In this document: positions 1-11,292 of the stretch, piece after piece
Layout: every line of letters begins with the position of its first letter
How positions within the stretch are numbered: the stretch's first letter is position 1
Source: Lingula anatina
Taxonomy: Eukaryota; Brachiopoda; Lingulata; Lingulida; Lingulidae
DNA: 64,000 nt
NCBI RefSeq assembly: GCF_001039355.2
Contig: NW_019776113.1
Coordinates: 173,418-237,417, forward strand
Direction of reading: 5' to 3'
Position numbers and translations under genes: made by a program
Notes under the pieces: generated by a model
What the model saw: only the letters and a program-made list of their open reading frames with translations
Told to the model about the DNA's origin: nothing
Databases searched by the model: none

Positions 1-1606
1 TGGCAACTAGGTTGAAGTAGTTTTCTATAAGGAATTAACTCAGGTGTATGAACATTTAAAATGGTAAATGTGAAAATAATAGAAACCGAATGAGTATGAC
101 AAAAAAAAAAAAAAATTTGACAACTCAAATGGCACTTTTTCTTTTCAACCTTGTATTTCCCCATGTTATGAAAACAATTGGTAATTTAGCTGTAATACCC
201 TCCACATATTTTACTCTAAATGCATTATGTATATTATCAACCATATATGTATATATATCACTCACAGTTTGCTGTAATTTTAAGGTGATGTTTAGTGTAT
301 AGGTGATGACATTTTATTTATCACCTGTACTGAATAAAAATGTGAGAGTAACAGGAAACTGTGAAAGATGGCATCTTAGCAATCGTAATAAGTTGTAATC
401 TTTTGCATACATTTTGTACACAAAATTAAATTACGTAGCACTTAATAAATGTCTAAAGGTTAATTGACAGATATGCCATTTTAACAGGGTGTATGGGTGC
501 ATTAATCTTAACATTTTTTGGTAACAATATTTTTGGCAAAAAAAAAAAGGCAAAGATCAAAAACTTTCAGACCAATGAATCTTAAGGATATTGTGACCAC
601 CCTTATATATAGCTGTGACTTGCAAAACCACATCTGACAATTAACTTAGGGATCATCCATTTTCACGTCTACAAACTGTATGTTGGGGGAGGGCTAATGT
701 CCTCTATATGCTTTTGGAGAAAAAACAAAAATGATGATCTTCACCTCTAGGGGTGTGCTGGCAAAGGCCATTATTTTCAGCTTTTCATCATGTATTCTCT
801 GAAGGGGGGGGGGGGGTCTGGAAAAAGCCCACTCTTTGTAGACTTGTGAAAATGATAAAAACGAATAACATCACATTCTTCTTATTAATATAAATTTTTT
901 GAATCTTTTTAACACCAATTTAAGACTAAGACTAAGAATTCACCTTATATATGTGACTAAAATTCACATGCGAAAAATACTTTATCACTTATCTCTAGCT
1001 GGTGAATGATGTATTATATTACCATAACAGTTATTATCCACTTAAGTGTATGCTGTTTGTAGTGTTTACCAAACATCACCGAACAATCATGACCAATCAG
1101 AAATATTTTACAAGATATATACAATACAATCTAATTACAAGCACCTCCAAGAGCAATTCTGTCTGGAATGAAATGTATTTATAAATGCTAAGGTATTATT
1201 TAGATTCTAAATCTTAAAAAAAAAAAATTTTTTTTTGTAAAATCAAATTTTTTCTCATTTATTTTTTGGCATACTTAACCTGCTTCAGAGAGATTATAGA
1301 AAAAAAAAGTAAAATTTTGGAAATAATACATTCGAATAGCCACAATGACTTTTTAGATGTACAATTTTAGTGATATGAAAAAAAAATTCTCAAGGCTATG
1401 TCTGACATTGAAATTCCACTGAAACTATCCCTTCTTGTTTATGTATAAAAAATGATTTCATATTTCAGTTTTGCTTCAGTCTACTTTAATTTATTATCCC
1501 TTATGCACTCTCACAGCTGATCTTGAACTCAATCTGGAGGCATGACTTCGAGGGAATAAAAATAACAATCTGTTTTTTATTTGTGTATGAACAGTGTTCT
1601 TATGTA
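1..1606. other. Intergenic sequence downstream of SYAP1
   Basis: No coding region could be supported. The short ORFs here are AT-rich and interrupted, and resemble no family I know. The stretch holds A/T homopolymers, a poly-G run at 804-816 and the inverted-repeat element at 660-852. The SYAP1 transcript that uses the distal last exon should end in or near this region: on the minus strand a possible AATAAA signal (TTTATT on the plus strand) lies at 1576-1581, but it is unsupported by other evidence. Confidence 0.5.
660..852. mobile_element. MITE-like element with short inverted ends
   Basis: The ends are imperfect inverted repeats. The left end reads TTTTCAC-GTCTACAA at 660-675, and the reverse complement of the right end (836-852) reads TTTTCACAAGTCTACAA, differing by a two-base insertion. 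The interior is about 160 bp, non-coding, with G-rich runs. That size and structure fit a non-autonomous DNA transposon (MITE). No target-site duplication could be fixed, so the superfamily is unknown. Chance inverted repeats in AT-rich DNA are the main alternative. Confidence 0.4.
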
Positions 1607-2552
1607 ACAGGCCTAACCAACTACCAGACTCGGCACCTAAGGATCCTGAATTAACCGATATATCGGACCACACTACCCGTTTTCAAGGTGTGTGTCAGAT
1701 CGCATTTCGGAGTATCNCCCCGGGGGGTGGGGGAGGGGTTGTCCCCCTCCCACGGTGTGGAAAAATTTTAAAAACTGTTTGTATAATACTGCATTCTGGT
1801 GCATTTTAACTGTTATTTATTGCTCAATCAGAAGTCAGAAATTGTGGGTTCATTTTGCCATAAGTAGCCTACAGTCATTTTTTCAACACAACACGCCAAT
1901 ATTGGACTTTTTGGCATGAACTGAGTTGGCGATAAAAACAGTACACCTTTGTAAACAAATTGTTGAATGATTGTTTAGTGGCCATGAGTGCATTTTCTCA
2001 CATAATTGATACCAACTTTGCAATTTTTTTTTTACCTTTGCGATTATTTTTTTTGCACCTCAAATCCCAGGGGGGGCAGCTGCCCCCCCTGCCCCCCCGG
2101 AGGCTACGGCCCTGCATTTCGGAGTATCATACTCCAGAACAAATTTTGTAGGACGACTGCGGGCTCATCCACGCTCGGCTGAACAACCTTTAACTGTACT
2201 CTTACTTTAGAGTACTCTATTTCATTGTCTCTATGGGGGTATATGGAGACTTTACGACATTCGGTTTGAATGTTTTAACCACTTTTGATAGGGCTTTTTT
2301 GCATTGTCTTAGATTAATTTCAAATTGGCTTTCAAATTTATGCACCCGGTTTTAAAATTATATAGCGATTAAATACCACAATCGTTTACTATCCAATCAA
2401 GGTGACAGCCGAGCGTGGGCTCATCCTGTCGGTGTTCTGACTGATACTCCGAAATGTGATCTGACACACACCTTGAAAACAGGTAGTGTGGTCTGATAAA
2501 CCGGTTAATTCAGGATCCTTAGGTGCCGAGTCTGGTAGTTGGTTAGGCCTGT
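1607..2552. mobile_element. Foldback/MITE element with ~110-bp inverted ends
   Basis: Positions 1607-1716 recur as a reverse complement at about 2442-2552 with only a few mismatches; both outer ends read ACAGGCCTAACC. Similarity continues inward with indels: the ACGCTCGGCTG motif at about 2175 is matched on the opposite strand near 2410. Without the nested insertion at 1718-2114 the element would be about 540 bp with arms of roughly 160 bp. It encodes nothing. Its right end lies 24 bp beyond the stop codon of the SYAP1 distal last exon, so it forms part of that transcript's 3' UTR and could fold into a long hairpin in the RNA. Confidence 0.75.
1718..2114. mobile_element. Nested hAT-like non-autonomous transposon, left end lost at an N
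   Basis: The right end, 2102-2114, reads GGCTACGGCCCTG. Its reverse complement CAGGGCCGTAGCC is a typical hAT terminus. It is followed by CATTTCGG at 2115-2122, which also occurs at 1703-1710 in the left arm of the surrounding foldback element: an 8-bp target duplication, as expected for hAT. On the left, six more bases of the uninterrupted target (AGTATC) follow the duplication, then a single N at 1717, then GC-rich sequence, so the true left terminus is missing. No transposase remnant is visible. Confidence 0.6.
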
Positions 2553-2576
2553 GTAAGGTGCCTAGTTTTGTTCCCA

Positions 2577-2722
2577 CTAAGACTGGTCAGCTTCTTCTTC
2601 AATTTGTTTTAAAATTTCATTTTCTAGTTCTGCATCATCAAGGTCACTGTTTCCATCGTCAACAACTTCATATTCATTTAATTCTCTCTGCAATTCCCGC
2701 TCCCACTCTGGTAAATGCTCCT
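2577..2722 (-). CDS. SYAP1: Distal last exon of SYAP1
   Basis: The acceptor TTTTCCAG precedes 2722 and the frame continues from the 5239 donor (G + AG = Glu). It encodes 47 residues after the junction codon, containing [17 protein letters not shown], which matches the conserved DWEKELQQELQEYEVV of vertebrate SYAP1, and ends in an acidic [12 protein letters not shown] tail before TAG at 2577-2579. The 3' UTR immediately runs into the foldback element at 1607-2552. Confidence 0.85.
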
Positions 2723-5700
2723 CTGGAAAACAAAAATAAAAAATTGGTTTTCATTACGTGTACGGAGAATACTTAAATGACAAGTAAGTACTTCAATCCC
2801 AAACGATCATAATGACAGCAAAACAATATTCATTATCTGTCTCCTGAGGAAAACAGTTTTCTTTCCTCTTCTTATTAAGCAACACTAGCACATTTTATGT
2901 GTATGGAAAAATATGGGTATGCCACAGGTATACAAATTCAATCTGCATTTTAGGTCAGAATTTATGTTTTTGAAAATAATGAAAGTTGTCCTAGGCCCAC
3001 TTTGATACAAAAGAAAAGTGAAATGAGCATATCTGGTCAGACTGATCAGTCAAATAATATCAAATCAACATAAAACTATCAATATTAGGATTTTATACAG
3101 AAAAGAAACTGCTGGATAGTGGTCAAGTAATTGAACCAAATGAATGCAATTCACAGCATACAGCTACCACATTAGCATATAAGGACAATGTGCTAAACTG
3201 ACACCAACTTCCCAGAGATTTATTACCCAAAAATAAATTATCTGATAAGAGTCAACCTGAGCACACAACAAAATCTATTTATAATACTGAGGTAGATCTA
3301 CCATTGTTCACTGGAAATGAAAACAACACAATGTAAATATCTTGAAGATATGGAGAGAGTTGGAAGCAAAGGTAAAAGGTATGAAGTATATGTGCTCACT
3401 ACCGATGGCCAGGAATTTGGATCTCTTTTTTTTTAACTCTCTATATGTCAACCAGTCATCTGTGCCATTTCTGTTGATGTAGCAGTATGAAACTTACATT
3501 ATTTGTTGGAAAAACAAAAAACTTTTTTAGAAGGCAAAAAACCTACATGATATTAATAAAATATTATAGTTGGTGTTCTCAATCTTAAAAATAAAAGCAG
3601 GCTGATCAAAGTATTCATAGATCCCCCCTCAAAGTGTTTCACCATAAAATACCAAAAAGCATAAATTTGCAAAAATAATATTGTCCAAGATTGTAATATT
3701 ACACATAAAATACAAATAAGGGGTCTTACTTCCTACTAAAATCTATACTTTAAAAAATATCCTAGACATTAAGAGTTTTTATTTAGATTCATTCCAAAGT
3801 CCCATTGACTCTCAACCAGGCATAAGATGTTAACAATTTATCACCCTCCCCTTAAAAACCATGAGCCAGCTTGTCAAACAATTTAATCTATGTTCAGTTC
3901 TTCTAACTTATATTCCACTCTGACAACCTGAAATGTCATAACTACTTGCTATTAAATCAAGAAATGTAGGTCAAAGTATTTCTGCATGTAACAGAGAGCA
4001 GTGAAATGTATTTGAGAAAGAAAAAAATAATAGACACAATTTTTATTTTCTATAGCAACTGTAATATATGTACAAAGGTTTCAATATCCTGCTTTCTTTT
4101 TTAAGTATCTATTCATAATTTTCAGAAGCCCGATGGCCTAGCAACTTTCTGCAATTTTTTGACTACTTGGTTCTGATGATCAATCACGCAGTCAAAGGTA
4201 TTAATGCATAAAATATATACTAAGGGCGTATTCCCATAGTTTTAGATCGATCTATCCCCATGGGGAGTCTCACTAGATTACTGTCAGATAATCCGGCTTA
4301 AATGTCCGTCCCGCCTACTAGAAGCTGTAAGGGGGTAATTAACTTTCGTGCCCTCACGGCTGACAGCTATTTAGCGTGCACCCCCAGGGAGTTAGGTCGA
4401 TCTAGTTTGGATCGATCTAATCTCTGGGAATGGGGTCTAAGAGGCAACTTCCTGAAAACATTCTAAATAGTTTCTCCACTTACAAGCTTTTGCTATTTGC
4501 CCAAAGCTTTAATCTCATTAGCCTACTTCTACCAACAAAGGAAAGCATTCACAGAAATCAAATCCCAAGGTAATTAATTCTGTCACCCAAGGATCATAAT
4601 AAACATAATATAACAACATATTATGCAACTAAATTTCCATTTCCACACATTAAAAAACCTCCATCTTCTATGGTTTTAATTTAATCCAAATATCTCTACA
4701 CTCCAGTAAAAAAGTCATAAAAGGCAAAAAATTGGGCCATCACCAATTCAAAATCATTTTCACATGATTTTTTTAAAACTTAATTGTAATATCTCATTTT
4801 CAGAAATATTCCCCTTTAAAAAAGAAATAGTTCCACAAGCTTGTGGTTTGTGCCAATACCAAAGGAATTAGGAAGCCTGTTGCAAAGAAGCAATTCTCTA
4901 AAAAAAACCTTCCACAATACCCAGTCACCCTTGATGAACTCACCCTATTTTTCTGACTCAAGAATTTCATCCATCAATTCTTTTTCCCAGTCCTCAACAT
5001 CAGGATCAACCTCAAGATCCTCTACATCCCCATCCACATCATCTACATAATGGGGAGCACACACAGTTGTAATTTCATTGTCATGATAACAAAACGGAAA
5101 CAACAGATCTAGTGGCAGCAAACCAACACTCTCTCCACTTTTAACACGACAGTAAGTAATTTGTCATTTCATTTCCGAAGAGGATGAAAAACCCTCTTGC
5201 ATTTTAGTTGGTTTTTAACAGAAGAGAAAAAAAATTACCTTCAGCTGTCTGTTTGTCTTCCTTGAATCCCATCTGCTCCATCTCTTTCCTCAGGTCGTCC
5301 TCATTCAGGTCGGTCTGATAGGCATCACTAATGAACTCTGCTTCCTGTGTAGGACTGGACATGGGTAGATCTTCCTCTCCTTCCTTTTGCAGAATACTGG
5401 GGCCATCTATACAATAAAATATAAACAGAATGAAAATTCTGGATCTCCATTTTATAACATCAAAATAAGACATGATTTTTGGAAAACATCCATGGGCCTA
5501 ACTGGATGCTGTAACAGGTAATGGGATGTCACCAAAAGTTTCACTAACAGAATTATCAAAAATTAAATTTCAATATTTAATTTCCAAAATAATTCAACTG
5601 TTTTTGTCCCTTATCATACACATGCAGGAATGCTATTTCTTGATAACTAAAATGATTGATGGTCCAACATAAAAACTGAAATAGCACACTTCACATAGAT

Positions 5701-8700
5701 AAATATATCAGATACCTAAAATGATTTCATTTTCTGCACATTTCCCAAGGAATGAAATATCATGAGAAATTATGCTCAATGATATTTCATTTTCTGGTGA
5801 AACTCTTACTGAAAGGGCATTAGAATAATCCTGCAGACACTTCAAGAAAGTTTTTAACATGCACAAAAGTAAAAGAAACCAAATCTTTTGCTGCTACTGA
5901 ACCAAACACATTACATGTTTAATATCTGACTTCAATACGTTGCTGTATACAAATCGCACTTATCTCCCTAAACTTCAAAGAGTCCAAATGTCACTTTCTA
6001 ATTACTACATTTTTGCATTAATTAAAACACATTTGCAGATTTCAATGAGTCAAAAAAACTGATGAAAAAGAGGCTTAATAAATCTCTTTAAAAGGAATTT
6101 AAAAAGAAATATCATTAAAAAAACTGGAGAATGAAGAAGTGTATAGGAATGAATGACTGGTTAAGGAAAAAAGTTAAATGTAAATTCTGGAATATTTCCA
6201 GCAACATTTTAATAAAACTTTCACCCTGCATTCAAGCCAGTTGCTGCTAAGCAATCAACCCTGAAAACTATTTTGCTTTGTTGCAAACTTGACAAAGCTG
6301 TCAAAAAAAAAAAAAAAACTTCACCAGCAGCATAATCCATGGCGCAAGCAAAACCAGCCAAGCAAAGAGCTTTTTATTTCCTCTGGTTAAGAAAGTAAGA
6401 ACTGCATTCAAAAAGTAAGACCCTTGAACAGTATGTTACCAAGATGCTGAAAATAAATGCTTTCCTTTTTGATATTCAAGATACCCATTGCGATATTCCT
6501 TGGTTGTGCTTTTCACCAGACACCACAATTATTAGCTTGAGAGAAAAATTGGATTGTCAGCATGTCAAATAAATATTGGCAGTAAGTATCGGTATTACCG
6601 AAAGAGCATTCACCTTGATTCTGGGCAGAAAAGGCATCTTGGACATCAGACAATTTGTCATATTCAGTGGATGAATTATCATCTGAAAATCAAGAGAAGC
6701 TATGTCTTACCATCGGGATGTCTTCAAACCCTGAAAATTCATGGGACGAAATTGGGAGGAATACAGGAGTGGGAGGGCGTGAATCTGTAGCTGAATAAAC
6801 TAAAAGGCAATTTAAATGCTACAAATCCATACATGTGGAAGAAGTTGGTCCTATTTGCTTGTGGTGCATAGCAACCCTCCTGCCCAAGTCAGCCTTTATA
6901 CAAGCCGAAACCAGTGACATCAAGTGCCCTTTCAGAGTAACATGGAGAATACTTAAGAAATGGTCAATTATGCACCTGGCTACAGTTACTTGAAAGTGAC
7001 AGCCTTTATGTGGCTTAGACTACAGAAGTTTTACACTGACAAAATAATTATGAGAAAACAGGCTACCTTTCTGCCCACTGTCAGTAGATGATCTTCTTGA
7101 ACTATCACTTGATTTGACTGCTAACCCTTCACCAGTAGATCCTACAGGATAGCAATATTAAAGTAAATAACCCCCATTTTACCAAGCAAACAATAATCAA
7201 GATGGCAATTCCCAACCCACCATGCTCTCAACTAATAATAATATATCAGTCATTTTACAGTATGTAACAGCTCTATATCATATTTTATTTTCCTTTAAGA
7301 TTTTGACTCTATCCCCACCACGATAATTCAAAAGATCTATGAAATTTGACTCTATCCCCACCACGATAATTCAAAAGATCTATGAAATTTATTTTTTTCT
7401 CTATTTTAATGGGATAGGAAGAAGTGAAAAACTCCAGAGGTAAGAAGTTATTATGAATGGATAAAAAACTGTAAAATGGCCAATAGTTGAAACTTATTGC
7501 ATATATTAATGTAATGTATGTACTTTACCATGCAGTATATACCACAACCATAGAAAATTTTGACTTAACAGTATAGATTATAACTTTTATTCTCTGTTAA
7601 TATATGCAATTAAATATTAATATACCAGTCTGCTGTGCCAGAGAGGTCAACTGAGTGGACTGTTTTATCAGTGATACCCTATAGAAGTAGTTTCTCCAGA
7701 AGTTCTCTTCTTTCATCCTAAAAATATCACAGATACATGAAACAGAAGTAAAACAAAAATTCAGGGTTGTAAACTTGAGCATTCTACACATTTAAAAGGT
7801 ATTCTATGCATTTCATATAAACTTTCAAACATTATCTAACTTTTAGGGTCTGCATTCAGGTTTTTCATTGTTTTATATCTTCCAACTTTCTTTGAAGACC
7901 ATCTGTACAAATGTTTAAAGACAACTTACATCTTTACGAATTAATTAAATTACGTCTATAAAAAAATTGCATTTTCACCCTTACTAAGTGAACTCAAAAT
8001 TTATCTATTATTTTTAAGGCTCTTAGTGATAAAAGACCTCTTAAAAAACAACATAAAAATTACACCTATGAGAGCTATGTGGAATACACTTATTATAAAC
8101 CACTTTTTACAGTGTTCACCTGCTGATTGGAAAGCAAATGTACATTATGGAGACCTGGCATTTGAAATATATGTTCCAAAACAAAAACAATCTAAAAACA
8201 ATCTACCAAAAAAACAAAAGACAAGCAAAAAAATATTGACACCTTTAAAACTTCACTAAAACCCATATTTTCTAGAGTGTTTACACAAAGAGAACGAGTG
8301 CTATAAAATTATAATTTTTTTTCATCATTATATTGCTGCTATTTTTTGTATACATTCTTTGTATTATCAGTGACAATATAATGTTTTTTGTCAGTGCTTT
8401 TAATAATTTTAGATGTTTTAAAAGAACCAATGAAATTCTAATAGAATGCACAATAAAATATGACTAAGTGAAAAGTCAAGTGAATTGTAATTGTTACTAC
8501 CTTATACGAAGTCATGAAAAAGATAACAGTACACATGAAAAACAATCAACTGCATGACACTTACTGTTTAGGAACTAAATCAAATCGCATCTTTTGAAGA
8601 TTCGGATCCTCTTGCAGTGTTGCCATGGCAACAGGAAATACCATATCATAATCAAAGTTGAACTGAACTCCTGTAGGAGGATTTCTTAGAAAATTCCTTT

Positions 8701-10986
8701 TGTCCTGAAAGTGAATAGAATAATCATTTTTCAGTAAATTCCAAGGTTCTTACTCACTAAACTGATGAAAAGTGGTTAATCAAATGGACAATTTAAATCA
8801 GATGGGGACAAAATCTTATTTCTATTTGCAAACTGTATCAAAATGTTATGTAAACCTCAAATATGCCTGGACATTCATTACATTAGGGACAAAAACAAGA
8901 AATACAAAAGAAACAACTTCAGGCAAAAGACAAAACAGTTCTATACATACAGTAGATAAAGCCAGGATCTGGGTCTTCATTGCTTCTTCTTCATTATAAC
9001 CCACCCAAGGAGGTACAGCAGCATCAGACAGCCTCTGCTTTTCTTTCTTCTCATTTACAAAACGTTCTTGTTCTTTGGAAAAGTCTCCAAGGATAGTCTA
9101 AAATTAATGTCACTTTACTTAAAACCATACAAATTCAAACTGGCAAAAGAAAATGCTTTGGAATTATAATACTGCTGCCATAAAAAGTGAATTTTCTTGC
9201 AAATGCAAAATACTAAGTTCATACAGATAATCTTGAATATTCCAAAATTTACAAATATGCAGCATAAATATGCTACAACAAAACAACTTTGTGTTATCAG
9301 GAAAATTACAAACAACTACAATATCAATTTATTTTTTGTTTATATCTACATATCTGTCTATCTATTTATTTTTTCACACAGATTAAATTTTTGTCAAAAA
9401 TTCACTTACCTTTTCTTCTACAGTATGTTTGATTTGCTTAGCAGTGCTGGCAGCTGTAGATGCAACAGTCTTTGTTGCTACTTTGCCCACACTGAACAAA
9501 TAACCTGTAAAAAGTCAGCCCATATCAAAATACCATTTATATTATAAAAGGGTATAAAATTTGACTTATATGAGAACATTTTCTTCACATGTTGCTCAGA
9601 ACAATCGAGGTATATTATTACTCTAGATCATCCTACAATTTTCTTCATAAAAAAGAAATATTAATTTATATACAATGCATACCAAGTAATTTATGGCTTG
9701 GAACCCCTTAAGCTAAATATGCTAGGTAGTTATCAACAATGTCAGAGATTGGAGTGGGGGCAAGAATTTTACAATGACTATTGCACAACAAAAACAAAGA
9801 AAACACCCTTTATATTAATTCCTAGTATAAAATTAGGAAATTTTACTGAAATCTATTTTTTTTTTTAATTTCTTAATCTTAAACTAATTCCGATACAATG
9901 CATATTTACTAAAAGCTTAGGATACATATTTAGTTATTCAATCATTCACAAATTATATTTAATTATCTAAATCATTTATCAGATTCTGATAAGAAAACTT
10001 CTTCATCAGAGAAAAGCTGAATGAGAAGTCAGGTAATCTTTTCCTTGTCTTTGTTTTGAACTGCGCAATTCATCTATATAAAATATTCAGCACCAGCATA
10101 TGAACTACAGCTGTTCTAGTCAGGTCTTATATTTAACTGGCATCTATCCAGATCACATGCTCTTTGTTATTGTGTTAATAATTCATAAAACTGGAAAATA
10201 CCAGATATTCTACTGGTTTGACATGAAGGCAAAGGAATAAGATAAAATCGATCGAGCAAATAGACATCAATTACTTAATTAGATTTTATGTACCTAAATA
10301 GACATTAAAAACCAACACTCATGAACATTGAGCATTAAGAGAAGAAAATTTACATTTTAAGAAAAATAATAACATCTTTAATTGACAAATCATATACTGA
10401 CTTCCCCATTCCTTGGCAGCATGGATGGCTTTTTCTGAGACTTCATTCAGATCTAACTGAATGCCTGCAGCAGGGTCATCAACCCCCTCTTTTGCTGGCT
10501 CAGGACTTTCCTTTTTCTCAGAGCCTTGGTCAGACACAGGCTCTCCACTGGGCTCCTAAAACAGAGGGGCAAAAACACTTAACACATACATGTGTGTAAA
10601 TGTGTGCAATTGCAAAGAGTGTAATCTATGGTAGTTATCCATAAAATGTGATCAGGGTGGCTATATGAAACATGTTCTCTAGGTGCCTTGACCTTGTACA
10701 AGCTGTAGTAAGATTTTTGATATGTATGTAAATAATGAGATTATACATGTGTCTCTCTCTGTTACATTGATACCTTATCGTCCAGGGCGATGTCGCTAAC
10801 CAGTACTTAATACATCTTTCAACCTTAAATTACCTTTGAAGCAGCATCTTCAGCTTTGGCTTGCGACGATGTCGTTTCATTTGGCTTCTCTTTATTGGAC
10901 TGTCCTTGTTCTTCAGACACTGTCTCAGGCGCTGTTTCATCGTCACTTTTTATGCCACGAAACCAACCAGAGACGGTACTAAACAT
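2577..10986 (-). CDS. SYAP1: Synapse-associated protein 1, BSD-domain protein
   Basis: Nine shared exons (10986-10834, 10555-10402, 9504-9410, 9097-8951, 8704-8565, 7717-7626, 7141-7067, 6682-6614, 5406-5239) plus a last exon at 2722-2577 give one open frame of 412 codons; every junction is GT-AG with matching phase. Vertebrate SYAP1 is about 352 residues. Family marks are an N-terminal amphipathic [14 protein letters not shown], the block [15 protein letters not shown] (about 100-114), AAVPPWV before the BSD domain, and a BSD domain at about 199-250 with the signature [15 protein letters not shown] (F236, W237). A conserved acidic stretch [12 protein letters not shown] precedes an acidic tail containing NEYEVV. 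Vertebrate SYAP1 has been linked to Akt signalling and Drosophila Sap47 to synaptic function; the role here is inferred. The gene lies head-to-head with PSMG1. An alternative last exon is listed separately. Confidence 0.93.
4224..4437. mobile_element. PIF/Harbinger-type MITE with TAA target duplication
   Basis: This 214-bp element is flanked by TAA at 4221-4223 and 4438-4440. The left end reads GGGCGTATTCCCATAG and the reverse complement of the right end reads GACCCCATTCCCAGAG; both continue into TTAGATCGATC. A 3-bp TAA/TWA duplication with imperfect inverted ends fits the PIF/Harbinger superfamily. It has no coding capacity. It sits in the SYAP1 intron between the two alternative last exons. 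Confidence 0.65.
4945..5042 (-). CDS. SYAP1: Alternative last exon of SYAP1 (proximal)
   Basis: A 98-bp segment opens after a TATGTAG acceptor and accepts the same phase-1 donor at 5239 as the distal last exon. Read this way it gives an acidic tail containing [18 protein letters not shown] and a TAG at 4945-4947. The motif resembles the DWEKEL and NWDKEIEKML motifs near the C-terminus of vertebrate SYAP1, so the exon looks under coding constraint rather than fortuitous. Because it ends in a stop, it cannot be spliced in front of the distal coding exon without truncating the protein (396 residues in total). Either the exons are alternative ends, or this one carries a stop before a further donor (GTGAGT follows the stop by one base). 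Confidence 0.7.
7302..7390. repeat. Perfect 43-bp tandem duplication in a SYAP1 intron
   Basis: Two identical 43-bp units, each beginning TTTGACTCTATCCCCACC, lie back to back in the intron between exons 6 and 7 of SYAP1. Identity is complete, which suggests recent origin or an assembly error at a short repeat. Confidence 0.9.
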
Positions 10987-11292
10987 CTTGGAAGTTTTTG
11001 CTTCTTAGATCAAGAGTTTTGAAGAGTTTGCAAATAAAATTCCTTAGCTCTTCATTTCAACGTAAACCAAAACAAAAATCATGGCTGAACTTCCGCACAA
11101 ATATCATGACGTCATCTCAGTGTTTTTAAAACTATCATTTACTATCACCAAGGTCTACTATAGAATTTTTTGCGCTTTGTGTGCTTTCGTGTCTACATCT
11201 TATGAAGCCATCTCACCAGAATGAAAGAGACACGTAAATTTATCAAAATAAGATGTCTGGTTTTACCCACAATTCCGTGTTTTGTTGACATC
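10987..11292. promoter_or_regulatory. Bidirectional promoter between SYAP1 and PSMG1
   Basis: Only 306 bp separate the two start codons, which face away from each other. The interval contains a full palindromic cAMP-response element TGACGTCA at 11107-11114 and an ETS-type ACTTCCG at 11089-11095. The PSMG1 start codon lies in CATCATGGCGACC, resembling the YY1 site found over many housekeeping start codons. There is no TATA box. These are hallmarks of a shared housekeeping promoter; the factors that bind are inferred. Confidence 0.7.

Noticed and set aside
1594-2577. ORFs sharing RPNQLPDSAPKDPEL on both strands
   Set aside because: They are the same inverted-repeat arm of the foldback element read twice; not a protein family.
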